Positions 8,636-16,703 of a stretch of DNA of 64,000 nt are shown one piece after another (position 1 is the first letter of the stretch; the number at the start of each line of letters is the position of its first letter). Position numbers and translations under genes: made by a program. The notes below the pieces were generated by a model. The model did no database searches, was not told the DNA's origin, and saw only the letters and a program-made list of their open reading frames with translations. The stretch is from NCBI RefSeq assembly GCF_015351475.1, contig NZ_JADKPR010000001.1, positions 339,809 to 403,808 on the forward strand, given 5' to 3'. The stretch is from Flavobacterium sp. HJJ. GTDB lineage: Bacteria; Bacteroidota; Bacteroidia; Flavobacteriales; Flavobacteriaceae.

Positions 8636-9067
8636 TCAATTAAGCTGTTCCTGAAAGAGTTCCAGCAGTACTTCAGCAGGAATCATAGTGTTAGGAGAAT
8701 TTTTCATTAATTTCAAAATACGGTTTGTAGCACTTGGATTTAATCCCATATTAATTGCAATCTGACGGATGGCTTCTTCCTCTTTTGGGTGCAGAATTCC
8801 GTCACAATGCATCAGCAGTGCCAGACGGTAAAATTGCTGAATCCTTTCAAATTCAGATTTAATAACACCTGTAGGCAATTCTTGATGAAACAGATCATTG
8901 AATTCATTTTTCTCAATTCCTAATTCCTGAGCTACTATCCAGACGAATTGATATTCTCTCTCATGCAGTCTGCCGTCAACAACCGAGAATGCAATCATAT
9001 CTGCTAATAATTTCATTTTTTCTTCCTGAGTATTCATCGAATTAGTATTTTTAGCTAAAATATTCAT
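8636..9067 (-). CDS. TerB-like (tellurite-resistance TerB fold) cytosolic protein
   Basis: This is a 143-residue, mostly helical protein. The pattern MKLLADMIAFSVVDGRLHERE...MHCDGILHPKEEEAIRQIA gives two acidic D-G-x-(L/I)-H-x-(R/K)-E segments, at about residues 33-41 and 91-99. This matches the TerB/DjlA-N fold, in which paired acidic loops can bind metal. No signal peptide is visible. The first ATG is 12 bases below a TATATTTT -7-like box on the minus strand; internal starts at 9037 or 9016 are possible. Proteins of this type beside uvrB are sometimes labelled 'excinuclease ABC subunit B' by proximity, but nothing in the sequence resembles UvrB. The function is unknown. Confidence 0.65.
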   Translation of the reverse strand: MNILAKNTNSMNTQEEKMKLLADMIAFSVVDGRLHEREYQFVWIVAQELGIEKNEFNDLFHQELPTGVIKSEFERIQQFYRLALLMHCDGILHPKEEEAIRQIAINMGLNPSATNRILKLMKNSPNTMIPAEVLLELFQEQLN

Positions 9068-9084
9068 TTTTTCTAAATCTAAAA

Positions 9085-9092
9085 TATATTTG
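9085..9092 (+). promoter_or_regulatory. -7 element abutting the TTG start of the esterase gene; overlaps a divergent -7-like box
   Basis: TATATTTG fits TAnnTTTG exactly and ends two bases before the TTG start codon at 9095, so the predicted transcript would begin at or next to the start codon. On the other strand 9081-9088 reads TATATTTT, one mismatch from consensus, facing the TerB-like gene. No -33 TTTG is obvious. Confidence 0.4.
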
Positions 9093-9094
9093 CC

Positions 9095-9901
9095 TTGAAA
9101 ATATTTATCTTAATTCCGTTTCTTTTATTTATAGGAAAAACAGATGCTCAAGAAAGTACCGCTTCCAAACAGATTTCTACTTTTACCATCGAAGCGCCCC
9201 AATTAAAAACGAGCCGAAAGATTTGGCTTTATTTACCAAAAAACTACAAAACTTCAACTAAAAAATATCCTGTAATTTACATGCATGATGCCCAAAATTT
9301 ATTTGATGCCAAAACTTCATTTGCAGGAGAATGGAATGTTGACGAAAAACTTGACAGTCTGAATGCCCAGGTAATTGTTGTAGGAATCGAAAACGGCGGT
9401 GAAAAACGTCTCGAAGAACTGACTCCTTACAAAAATGAAAAATACGGCGGAGGAAATGCCGATAAATATCTTGAATTTATCGTAAACACACTAAAACCTG
9501 AAATAGACAAAAAATACAGAACGAAACCTAACGCTAAAAACACAACAATTATAGGGAGTTCTTTGGGTGGTTTGGTTTCATTTTATGCCGTTATAAAACA
9601 TCCCGATGTTTTCGGGAAAGCAGGTGTCTTTTCTCCCGCTTTTTGGATTAACAGAAAAGACATAAATAATTATATGACAAACAGTAAAAAACTTAAGGCT
9701 AAAATTTATTTGCTCTGCGGTGATTCAGAAGGCGATGATGACAGTATGGTAACCGATCTCAATTACATCGAAAAATTACTGAACACCAACCGCTGTTACT
9801 GTCTGCATCTCAACAAAAAAGTAATTGTAAAAGGAGGCCATCACAACGAGAAATTATGGCGTGATAATTTTGACGATGCTGTTCTTTGGCTTGGATATTA
9901 A
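9095..9901 (+). CDS. Secreted esterase, putative esterase (esterase D/enterochelin esterase-like) family
   Basis: This 268-residue alpha/beta hydrolase is probably exported. The start is a TTG at 9095: translation from there gives a signal peptide (residues 1-18, MKIFILIPFLLF...TDAQ), and no ATG lies nearby. The body carries RKIWLYLPKNY and YPVIYMHDAQNLFDA, typical of PF00756. The nucleophile motif is IIGSSLGGLVSFY (Ser about 157). An Asp in CGDSEGDDD and a His in KGGHHNEKLW complete a plausible Ser-Asp-His triad. Family members include carbohydrate esterases and siderophore esterases; the substrate here is unknown. The non-ATG start and promoter position are discussed in the findings. Confidence 0.85.
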   Translation: MKIFILIPFLLFIGKTDAQESTASKQISTFTIEAPQLKTSRKIWLYLPKNYKTSTKKYPVIYMHDAQNLFDAKTSFAGEWNVDEKLDSLNAQVIVVGIENGGEKRLEELTPYKNEKYGGGNADKYLEFIVNTLKPEIDKKYRTKPNAKNTTIIGSSLGGLVSFYAVIKHPDVFGKAGVFSPAFWINRKDINNYMTNSKKLKAKIYLLCGDSEGDDDSMVTDLNYIEKLLNTNRCYCLHLNKKVIVKGGHHNEKLWRDNFDDAVLWLGY

Positions 9902-9926
9902 TTCTTCAGGCTTCTAAATAAAAAAC

Positions 9927-11438
9927 TTATTTTTTCGAATATTCTTTTTCCATTTGATTAATGATACCTCTTATGGATTCAGCGCCAATTCCTTTGGCCT
10001 TGATAACTTTATTTTTGTCCAGAATATAAATCACCGGCGTTGTCACCACATCATATTTATCTTTAAGGTTATTAATATGAACTCCGTCATACACATTAAT
10101 CCAGTCGATTTTATTATCTATGATGTATTTTTTATATTTATCAAATTCATTCTGCGTATAAACCCCAAAAACCTTAACATCTTTCTTTTCTTTCAATAAT
10201 TCATGATAAAGTTCCAATATTATAGGGACTTCTTTTTGGCAGTGACTACAGTCTACATCCCAAAAAAGAAGAATCAGATAATCTGCTTTTACGCTGGATA
10301 ACCTCATATAGTTTTTTTCGATTTCTTCTTTATTTGCATAATAAATTTTGGTAATCTCTTCGCCGGTTTTCGCTGTATCAAAACCCATTTTCGCAATTTT
10401 ATCATGACCAGGAATATCTATCATATAGAGCTCTGGAGCTGTTTTCCCAAGCTGCAGCGGTGTTAGAACATTACCCCTGTTTATAATAATTTTAATAACA
10501 CTATCATCATAAACACCTTTGGCTTTGCCTGTTTTAAAATAATTGTCCACCATGTAAACAAACACTTTGTCCATTCCCATTATTTTTGGAATCTCATAAG
10601 TCGAAGTAAAATAAGCTAATAAAAACATATTCATTTTAGTGCCTTGCTTAGTTTTGAGCATCATTCGATCAATCTCAACACAAATTGAATCGGGATTATG
10701 AACAACAACATTATTAAAATATTGTTTTATTTTATTTGCAAAAAATGGATTGTTCAGCATCGCATCATCTTCAAAATTAACTCCATGCCAAAAATGCTTT
10801 TTGTAATAGTTATAAGAATAAATACTATCGGGTCTGCCATTGGAAGCTTTCGGGATATCCTTTGCAGTTTTCTCCGATTTTAAATTGATAATTTCAGAAA
10901 GATAATTTCCTTTGTTTTGCGTAATTACATTCAAATCAGTTTCTACAATAGCCTCATTCAAGACTTTGAATTCCTTAGTTATAATTGCAGAAGAATCTGA
11001 TTTTTTCTGCTCTTTTATTGATTTTTTAAAACTGTCGAATTCTTTATTTTTGGCAGATACAAAACGAATATAATTAAAGAAATTTTCATTTTGTTTCGAA
11101 TTAATGGCTTTCAGATTTTCGAGTAAATTGGATTTATCAGAAGTGATTTGCAGTTTTTGTGATTGCTCATCAATAATAAAATCAAAATAATTCCCTTTCT
11201 CCTGACTGAGTAAAAAGTAGACTCCTTTGTCTAAATTTTTCTTTCCCTTAAACACAATATTTCCATTGATCACTTTTTTGCAAGTATCGGAAATATATAA
11301 TTTATCAAATTGGTAATAGGCCAGATAGGCTACTGTATCTTTACAGTTCTTCAAATTAATTTTAATCTCATGACCAGTCTGAGCTTGTACAGACAATAAA
11401 CAAAAAAAGAGAACAAAACTTAGTGCAATTTTCTTCAT
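9927..11438 (-). CDS. Periplasmic thioredoxin-like (TlpA/DUF5106-type) protein
   Basis: This is a 503-residue exported protein. The signal peptide is residues 1-19 (ending SVQAQ). An N-terminal DUF4369-like beta domain is followed by a helical DUF5106-like region with many lysines. The C-terminal thioredoxin fold starts near residue 325 (LTPLQLGKTAPELYMID). Its active-site motif is LFWDVDCSHCQKEV (CSHC, about 396-399), and its cis-Pro segment is VVTTPVIYILD. Such proteins in Bacteroidota sit in the periplasm and handle disulfides or reduce oxidised cysteines. The gene is monocistronic, with a full promoter at 11479-11510. Confidence 0.85.
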   Translation of the reverse strand: MKKIALSFVLFFCLLSVQAQTGHEIKINLKNCKDTVAYLAYYQFDKLYISDTCKKVINGNIVFKGKKNLDKGVYFLLSQEKGNYFDFIIDEQSQKLQITSDKSNLLENLKAINSKQNENFFNYIRFVSAKNKEFDSFKKSIKEQKKSDSSAIITKEFKVLNEAIVETDLNVITQNKGNYLSEIINLKSEKTAKDIPKASNGRPDSIYSYNYYKKHFWHGVNFEDDAMLNNPFFANKIKQYFNNVVVHNPDSICVEIDRMMLKTKQGTKMNMFLLAYFTSTYEIPKIMGMDKVFVYMVDNYFKTGKAKGVYDDSVIKIIINRGNVLTPLQLGKTAPELYMIDIPGHDKIAKMGFDTAKTGEEITKIYYANKEEIEKNYMRLSSVKADYLILLFWDVDCSHCQKEVPIILELYHELLKEKKDVKVFGVYTQNEFDKYKKYIIDNKIDWINVYDGVHINNLKDKYDVVTTPVIYILDKNKVIKAKGIGAESIRGIINQMEKEYSKK

Positions 11439-11478
11439 AGTTCAAAATAATCTTTAAAGACAATATCATTTTATCCGT

Positions 11479-11510
11479 CAAAAATAATCGAATTAAAATT
11501 TATTTTCAAA
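11479..11510 (-). promoter_or_regulatory. Full Bacteroidota promoter for the thioredoxin-like gene
   Basis: On the minus strand TTTG (11510-11507) is followed after exactly 20 bases by TATTTTTG (11486-11479). Both match the -33 and -7 consensus. The predicted leader is about 37 bases. Confidence 0.75.
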
Positions 11511-11583
11511 ACTAACAATATTATTTATTTTAAGGAACAGAGATTCGTAATTCTTAATTCATAAATCGTAATTAGCAAATGCT

Positions 11584-11591
11584 TATCTTTG
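11584..11591 (+). promoter_or_regulatory. -7 element of the DUF1456 gene
   Basis: TATCTTTG matches the consensus and predicts a leader of about 15 bases to the ATG at 11610. It overlaps the longer frame's TTG at 11589, which therefore cannot be the start. No clear -33. Confidence 0.6.
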
Positions 11592-11609
11592 CACTTTAAA
11601 CATACAAAA

Positions 11610-12077
11610 ATGACAAATAACGATATATTCAAAAAGCTTCGGGTAGCATTAATGCTCCGTGATGACCAAATAGTGGAAATTTTAGAATTGGTAGATTTCC
11701 GAATTTCAAAATCTGAATTGGGAGCTTTTTTCCGTGATGAAAAACATGAAAACTATATGGAATGCGGTGATCAGGTACTCCGTAATTTCCTAAACGGATT
11801 GGTAATTCATTTGAGAGGAACAAAAGAAAATCCAAAAAATCCGAATGACGTTATTGCCAAACACAAAGCGCAAATCCCTGTAAAAAACAGTGATTCAAAA
11901 AGACCTGAGTTTAAGCCAAAAACCAAAGACTCAGAAAAAGAAAGAGCTGATCAAGCTCCAGGAAAATCAAATTCTGCAGCAAAAAAACCAGCAAAAAAGC
12001 AATTCCCAAAAGGTAACGGTAAACCGTCAGTTGTAGAAAAAGTGAAATACAATTTCGGCAAAAACAAAAAATCCTGA
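11610..12077 (+). CDS. DUF1456 (YehS-like) protein
   Basis: This is a 155-residue cytosolic protein starting at the ATG at 11610. Two ~70-residue halves of the DUF1456 type are expected. The first (MTNNDIFKKLRVALMLRDDQIVEIL) and second (FRDEKHENYMECGDQVLRNFLNGLVIHLRG) are both visible. The last ~55 residues form a Lys/Pro-rich low-complexity tail (KPKTKDSEKERADQAPGKSN and onward) that could bind nucleic acid. The family's function is unknown; E. coli YehS is the named example. The stop codon lies within the stem of the following terminator. Confidence 0.85.
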   Translation: MTNNDIFKKLRVALMLRDDQIVEILELVDFRISKSELGAFFRDEKHENYMECGDQVLRNFLNGLVIHLRGTKENPKNPNDVIAKHKAQIPVKNSDSKRPEFKPKTKDSEKERADQAPGKSNSAAKKPAKKQFPKGNGKPSVVEKVKYNFGKNKKS

Positions 12078-12096
12078 GTTTTCTTAGGATTTTTTG
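12066..12096. terminator. Terminator between DUF1456 and selO
   Basis: AAAAAATCCTGAG pairs with CTTAGGATTTTTT (one G-T pair), with a 4-base loop and A/T runs on both sides, so it can serve both convergent genes. The TGA stop of the DUF1456 gene is inside the left arm. Confidence 0.8.
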
Positions 12097-12123
12097 TTTA
12101 CAGTAATATCACTCAAGAGCTAA

Positions 12124-13689
12124 TTAAGAACTGCAGCTCAACATCGAACAGCCTACTTTATCCCTAGCCCAGTCAGGTCTTTTGGCAAACCATTTTTGGT
12201 TCTCTGGCTGTTCTTCATAAGGCTTTTTTAGCAATTCAAACAATTCATTCAGTAAAGAATAATCACCTTTATCGGCATCATCAATACATAATTGAGCCAT
12301 ATAATTTCGCAAAACATATTTAGGATTCACTGAATTCATCTGCTCTTTTCTTTCAGCATCTGTAAGCGTTTCTTCATTTATTCTGCTGCTATAATGCCCA
12401 AGCCAGATTTTCCAGTTATCCAAAACAGATTCTTCAAGATTTTGTTTATTGTAAAAAGCTTCGGCTATTTTATCAAAAGCAATTACATCTGAATCTTCTT
12501 TTAGAATAATACCCAAATTTCTAAAGAAAATAGTCATATCAGTTTCTGTCAATTGAAGCAGTTCAGTCAAACTTTCAATTAGAACAGCATCTTGATCCTT
12601 AATTATTTTAAAACCAAGTTTATTGCGCATCATACTCAAGTACTCCGTTTCATAATCACTGCTAAAAGCTTTTAAAATTTCCTCAAGCGGTTTGGCATCG
12701 TTTATCAAAGGAAACAAAGCATTTGCCAATTGATATAAATTCCATAAAGCAACATTAGGCTGATTACCGAAGCGGTATCTTTTATTCTGCCTGTCTGTTG
12801 TATTTGGAGTCCAATTTGGGTCGTAATCTTCCAGCCAGCCATAAGGACCATAATCTATAGTTAATCCGTGAATCGACATATTATCAGTATTCATTACACC
12901 GTGAACAAAACCAACTCTCTGCCAATGCACAATCATCTCTCGGGTAGTTTTGGATACCGTTTTAAAAAATTCCAGATACTTTTCCGCACCTTCACTTTTA
13001 ATATCTGGAAAATGATGTTTGATAGTATAATCAGCCAGTAATTTGAGATTAACACGATCATTTCGGGAATAAAACAATTCAAAACTGCCAAAACGAATAA
13101 ACGAAGGCGCAACCCTGCAGACAATAGCTCCTTTCTCGTAAGCTGGATTTCCGTTATAGAGAATATCACGTAAAACCTGATCACCTGAAAGCATCAGCGA
13201 AAGCGAACGCGTAGTAGGCACACCTAGATAATGCATCGCTTCGGCACACAAATACTCTCTTATTGAAGAACGCAGTACAGCAAAACCATCTGCTGTGCGG
13301 GAATAAGGCGTTGGCCCTGCTCCTTTTAACTGCAATGTATATGATTTATCATTATAAACCACTTCGGTTAGATTAATCGCGCGGCCGTCACCTAATTGCC
13401 CTGCCCAATTCCCAAACTGATGCCCAGCATAAGCTAAAGCATAAGGCCGGGTTTCCGTATATACAGTATTACCGGAAAAAACATTCAAAAAATCTTCTGA
13501 TAAAACATCTTCATGAGACATTCCCAACAAATCAGCCACATCTTCTGATGCATGAATCAAAGAAGGATCTGAAGACTGTTTTGGCAGTACATAGGAAAAA
13601 CAGGCTTTTTCAACCTGTCTCGGAATATTGGTTTCATTAGAATCGGCAGGCAGTTCGGCTGTAAAAGTATTTTGGATATGAAGTTTCAT
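12124..13689 (-). CDS. selO: Protein adenylyltransferase SelO (YdiU/UPF0061 family)
   Basis: This 521-residue pseudokinase-fold enzyme transfers AMP from ATP to hydroxyl side chains of proteins and is linked to oxidative-stress control. The hallmark is YAGHQFGNWAGQLGDGRAI (about 86-104). It is followed by LQLKGAGPTPYSRTADG and the inverted-active-site residues in HGVMNTDNMSIHGLTIDYGP (about 264-283, Asn and Asp metal ligands). The C-terminus reads VGCSMLSCSS. The penultimate cysteine occupies the place of selenocysteine in animal SelO, so this is the Cys form. The length is normal. It is monocistronic and convergent with the DUF1456 gene. Confidence 0.95.
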   Translation of the reverse strand: MKLHIQNTFTAELPADSNETNIPRQVEKACFSYVLPKQSSDPSLIHASEDVADLLGMSHEDVLSEDFLNVFSGNTVYTETRPYALAYAGHQFGNWAGQLGDGRAINLTEVVYNDKSYTLQLKGAGPTPYSRTADGFAVLRSSIREYLCAEAMHYLGVPTTRSLSLMLSGDQVLRDILYNGNPAYEKGAIVCRVAPSFIRFGSFELFYSRNDRVNLKLLADYTIKHHFPDIKSEGAEKYLEFFKTVSKTTREMIVHWQRVGFVHGVMNTDNMSIHGLTIDYGPYGWLEDYDPNWTPNTTDRQNKRYRFGNQPNVALWNLYQLANALFPLINDAKPLEEILKAFSSDYETEYLSMMRNKLGFKIIKDQDAVLIESLTELLQLTETDMTIFFRNLGIILKEDSDVIAFDKIAEAFYNKQNLEESVLDNWKIWLGHYSSRINEETLTDAERKEQMNSVNPKYVLRNYMAQLCIDDADKGDYSLLNELFELLKKPYEEQPENQKWFAKRPDWARDKVGCSMLSCSS

Positions 13690-13833
13690 TTCTTGCTGAA
13701 TTAATATTATGTAAAGTTATTCCATATCTGAGACATAATTAAAACCCTGCAATAACTTTATTTTATAAGCGTCTTCGATATACTTATGAAGTGAAAGTAA
13801 AACGATATTTATAAAATGCAGACAGCAGATAAT

Positions 13834-13865
13834 TTTGAAGATTCCGAAATATTAATTTAGTTTTG
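13834..13865 (+). promoter_or_regulatory. Full promoter of the geranylgeranyl-reductase-like gene
   Basis: TTTG (13834-13837), 20-base spacer, TAGTTTTG (13858-13865). The predicted leader is only about 8 bases before the ATG at 13877. Confidence 0.75.
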
Positions 13866-13876
13866 CTAAAAAACTC

Positions 13877-15019
13877 ATGAAATCATTTGATGTAGCTATT
13901 ATTGGCAGTGGTCCTTCAGGAGCATCGGCAGCTTTTGAATTATCCAAATCAGGAATTTCAACAGTAATTATAGAAAAAGAAACCTTACCAAGGTATAAAA
14001 CTTGTGGCGGAGGTCTTGTTTTTAGAGGACTGAAAATGATGCCATTTGATATATCTTCTGTAGTTGAAAAGGAATTTTATGCAATTGACACTTATTTTTC
14101 CAAAAAACATCCCTGCATAACAACCAGAAGAAAAGAACCAATCGTCAGCATGGTAATGCGTGATGCTTTTGATAATTTAATTGTTGAAAAAGCCAGAAAC
14201 AATGGAGTCACTTTATTACAGAATCATAAAGTAGTAGACATTACATTTGGAGAAACCCAGACAATCCATACAACTGAAGGAGATGTTACTGCAAAATTTA
14301 TTATCGCCGCAGACGGCGCATTAAGCCCAATAGCAAAAATAGCGGGTTGGAAAGAAACAAGAACAATAATTCCGGCATTGGAATATGAAGTTGAAGTTCC
14401 AGCAGCCGATTTTGAACGATTGTCAAATGATGCACGTTTTGATATTGATGCAATTCCTTATGGGTACGGATGGTGTTTTCCTAAAAAAAATCATCTTTCG
14501 ATTGGTGTTGCTGTTGTCATAAAAACCAATAAAAAAATCAACCTTAAAGAATATTATGCTGCCTATTTAAAAAGATTAGGTATTACCGAAATTCTTAAAG
14601 AAGAAGGACATGGTTTTGTTATTCCCGTAGCACCTAGAACAGATTTTTTTGTTCAAAAAAATGTTTTTTTAACTGGAGATTCTGCGGGTCTCGCTGATCC
14701 ATTAGTTGCAGAAGGTATTTCAAATTCTATTTTAAGCGGCATACAGGCAGCCGAAGCAATCATCGAAAGTCAATTAGATCCCGAAAAAGCTGCAGTTTTA
14801 TATACTGAAAAATTAAAAACCGGCATTCTGCCTGAAATCGAAAAGGCCAAAGTGCTCTCCTACCATTTCTACAGCAAAAAAAGCTTCAGAAATATTATTT
14901 TAATGAAATACGGACAGTATGCAGCCGAAGCACTGACTGATTTGTTCATGGGAGAAAGAACATACCCAAAAGACTACTTAAAAAGCATCACCAAAAAAAT
15001 TAAAGACGCTATTTTTTAA
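13877..15019 (+). CDS. FAD-dependent oxidoreductase of the geranylgeranyl reductase family
   Basis: This 380-residue flavoprotein is predicted to reduce isoprenoid double bonds. The N-terminal dinucleotide fold has VAIIGSGPSGASAAFEL (about 6-22). The signature KTCGGGL near 42-48 is typical of geranylgeranyl reductases, as are the second FAD motif FLTGDSAGLADPLVAEGISN (about 265-284) and the product-side GYGWCFPKK. The natural substrate in flavobacteria is unclear: menaquinone side chain, polar lipid or carotenoid precursor are options. The gene stands alone with its own promoter and ends before a bidirectional terminator. Confidence 0.85.
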   Translation: MKSFDVAIIGSGPSGASAAFELSKSGISTVIIEKETLPRYKTCGGGLVFRGLKMMPFDISSVVEKEFYAIDTYFSKKHPCITTRRKEPIVSMVMRDAFDNLIVEKARNNGVTLLQNHKVVDITFGETQTIHTTEGDVTAKFIIAADGALSPIAKIAGWKETRTIIPALEYEVEVPAADFERLSNDARFDIDAIPYGYGWCFPKKNHLSIGVAVVIKTNKKINLKEYYAAYLKRLGITEILKEEGHGFVIPVAPRTDFFVQKNVFLTGDSAGLADPLVAEGISNSILSGIQAAEAIIESQLDPEKAAVLYTEKLKTGILPEIEKAKVLSYHFYSKKSFRNIILMKYGQYAAEALTDLFMGERTYPKDYLKSITKKIKDAIF

Positions 15020-15053
15020 AAAACCATAAAATCTGCAGATTCATTAACTCCAT

Positions 15054-15086
15054 AAAAAAAATCCTGAGCATAAACTCAGGATTTTT
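15054..15086. terminator. Bidirectional terminator between the reductase gene and sucC
   Basis: AAAATCCTGAG and CTCAGGATTTT form a perfect 11-bp stem with a 6-base loop, with A's before and T's after. Confidence 0.88.
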
Positions 15087-15110
15087 AGTATAATAAATTG
15101 TCTTATTGAA

Positions 15111-16304
15111 TTAAGATAGAGCAGCCTGAACTTGATCAGCAGCTTCTTGAAACTGTACAGCAGATAAAATCGGCATTCCAGAATTATCAATTAATTCTTT
15201 TGCTATTTCAGCATTTGTACCTTGAAGACGAACAATGATTGGCACTTTAATAGCGTCTCCCATGTTTTTGTAAGCATCAACAACACCTTGAGCAACACGG
15301 TCACAACGAACGATTCCTCCAAAAATGTTAATTAAAATTGCTTTTACGTTTTGATCTTTCAAGATAATACGGAAAGCTGTTTCAACACGTTTTGCATCAG
15401 CAGTTCCTCCGACGTCAAGGAAGTTTGCTGGTTCAAAACCTGCATATTTAATCAAATCCATAGTTGCCATTGCAAGACCGGCACCGTTTACCATACATCC
15501 CACTGTTCCGTCAAGATCTACGTAGTTCAATCCTACCTCTTTAGCTTCAACCTCGATTGGATTTTCCTCACGGATATCACGCATATCAGCATATTTCTTT
15601 TGTCTGAATAAAGCGTTATCATCAATATTTACTTTAGCATCAACAGCTAAAATTTTATCATCAGAAGTTTTTAAAACTGGATTGATTTCAAACATAGAAG
15701 CATCAGAACCAATGTAAGCATTGTATAATGAATCAATGAATTTAACCATTTCTTTGAAAGCATTTCCAGAAAGACCTAAGTTGAAAGCAATTCTTCTTGC
15801 TTGGAAACCTTGCAAACCAACAGCTGGATCAATTTCTTCTGTAAAAATTAAGTGCGGTGTGTGCTCTGCAACTTCTTCGATATCCATACCTCCTTCAGTA
15901 GAATACATAATCATGTTGCGTCCTGTAGCTCTGTTTAAAAGAACAGAAACATAAAACTCAGAAGTTTCGCTTTCACCTGGATAATATACATCCTCAGCAA
16001 TTAAAACTTTGTGAACTTTTTTTCCTTCAGCAGAAGTCTGTGGCGTAATTAACTGCATTCCGATGATTTCTTCTGCAATTCCTTCTACTTTGTCAATTCC
16101 TTTAGCAAGTTTAACTCCACCGCCTTTTCCGCGGCCGCCTGCGTGAATTTGTGCTTTAACCACATACCAGCTTGTACCAGTTTCAGTAGTTAATTGTTTT
16201 GCAGCAGCTACAGCTTCTACTGAACTATTAGCTACAATACCGCGCTGAATGCGGACTCCGTAGCTAGCTAAAATCTCTTTTCCTTGATATTCGTGTATGT
16301 TCAT
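15111..16304 (-). CDS. sucC: Succinyl-CoA ligase (ADP-forming) beta subunit SucC
   Basis: The TCA-cycle enzyme converts succinyl-CoA, Pi and ADP to succinate, CoA and ATP; this is the nucleotide-binding beta subunit. The 397 residues open MNIHEYQGKEILASYGV, the standard start. The ATP-grasp region contains AQIHAGGRGKGGGVKLA (about 51-67) and FEINPVL (about 206). The C-terminal ligase domain carries NGAGLAMATMDLI and ILINIFGGIVRCD. The alpha subunit gene (sucD) is not adjacent; it must lie elsewhere, as is usual in Bacteroidota. The region behind its start is a long intergenic promoter zone shared with divergent gltB. Confidence 0.97.
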   Translation of the reverse strand: MNIHEYQGKEILASYGVRIQRGIVANSSVEAVAAAKQLTTETGTSWYVVKAQIHAGGRGKGGGVKLAKGIDKVEGIAEEIIGMQLITPQTSAEGKKVHKVLIAEDVYYPGESETSEFYVSVLLNRATGRNMIMYSTEGGMDIEEVAEHTPHLIFTEEIDPAVGLQGFQARRIAFNLGLSGNAFKEMVKFIDSLYNAYIGSDASMFEINPVLKTSDDKILAVDAKVNIDDNALFRQKKYADMRDIREENPIEVEAKEVGLNYVDLDGTVGCMVNGAGLAMATMDLIKYAGFEPANFLDVGGTADAKRVETAFRIILKDQNVKAILINIFGGIVRCDRVAQGVVDAYKNMGDAIKVPIIVRLQGTNAEIAKELIDNSGMPILSAVQFQEAADQVQAALS

Positions 16305-16353
16305 AATTTATGTTTTGACTGGATCCTGAATTTATTTCAGATCGAAAGTGGCA

Positions 16354-16361
16354 CAAAAATA
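16354..16361 (-). promoter_or_regulatory. -7 element of sucC
   Basis: TATTTTTG on the minus strand, giving a leader of about 46 bases. No good -33 at the expected spacing. Confidence 0.5.
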
Positions 16362-16677
16362 GCAAAATTTAATTTAATTGAAATTTTTTTTAAGCATATA
16401 TCCTGCTTACTTTTAAAAATGTGACCAATACTCAATCAGATAAACTAAATTTAAAAATAATCATATATTTTGTTAAAATAATCACTCAGATGAAGTATAA
16501 CCCTATATTTATTACAAAAAAAGACTCTTTTAAAAAATAAAAAAAATATTTATTGCTGATATGTCAATTCAAAAGTAAAAAATCAGCATTATTGTCAATT
16601 ATACATTACTTTTTTAATTTTATAACAAAAATCAAGCCTTATGCAATAGATTCATTCGTTATATGTTAAGAAATATT

Positions 16678-16685
16678 TAATTTTG
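16678..16685 (+). promoter_or_regulatory. -7 element of gltB
   Basis: TAATTTTG, predicted leader about 15 bases to the ATG at 16704. The -33 region lacks TTTG, which may mean that the promoter needs an activator. Confidence 0.55.
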
Positions 16686-16703
16686 TAAAAAAAAATATCA
16701 AGC

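Larger units (their letters stand above)
16305..16703. other. Divergent intergenic region sucC/gltB
   Basis: About 400 AT-rich bases between the two divergent starts. They contain the -7 boxes of sucC (16354-16361) and gltB (16678-16685). The centre is A/T homopolymer-rich and holds no reading frame, repeat copy or hairpin I could support. A binding site for a nitrogen regulator would be expected here, but none is recognisable. Confidence 0.6.

Noticed and set aside
8636..9067. Interpreting the TerB-like gene as a UvrB fragment
   Set aside because: It lies next to uvrB, but shows no helicase or UVR motif; the two acidic loops fit the TerB fold.
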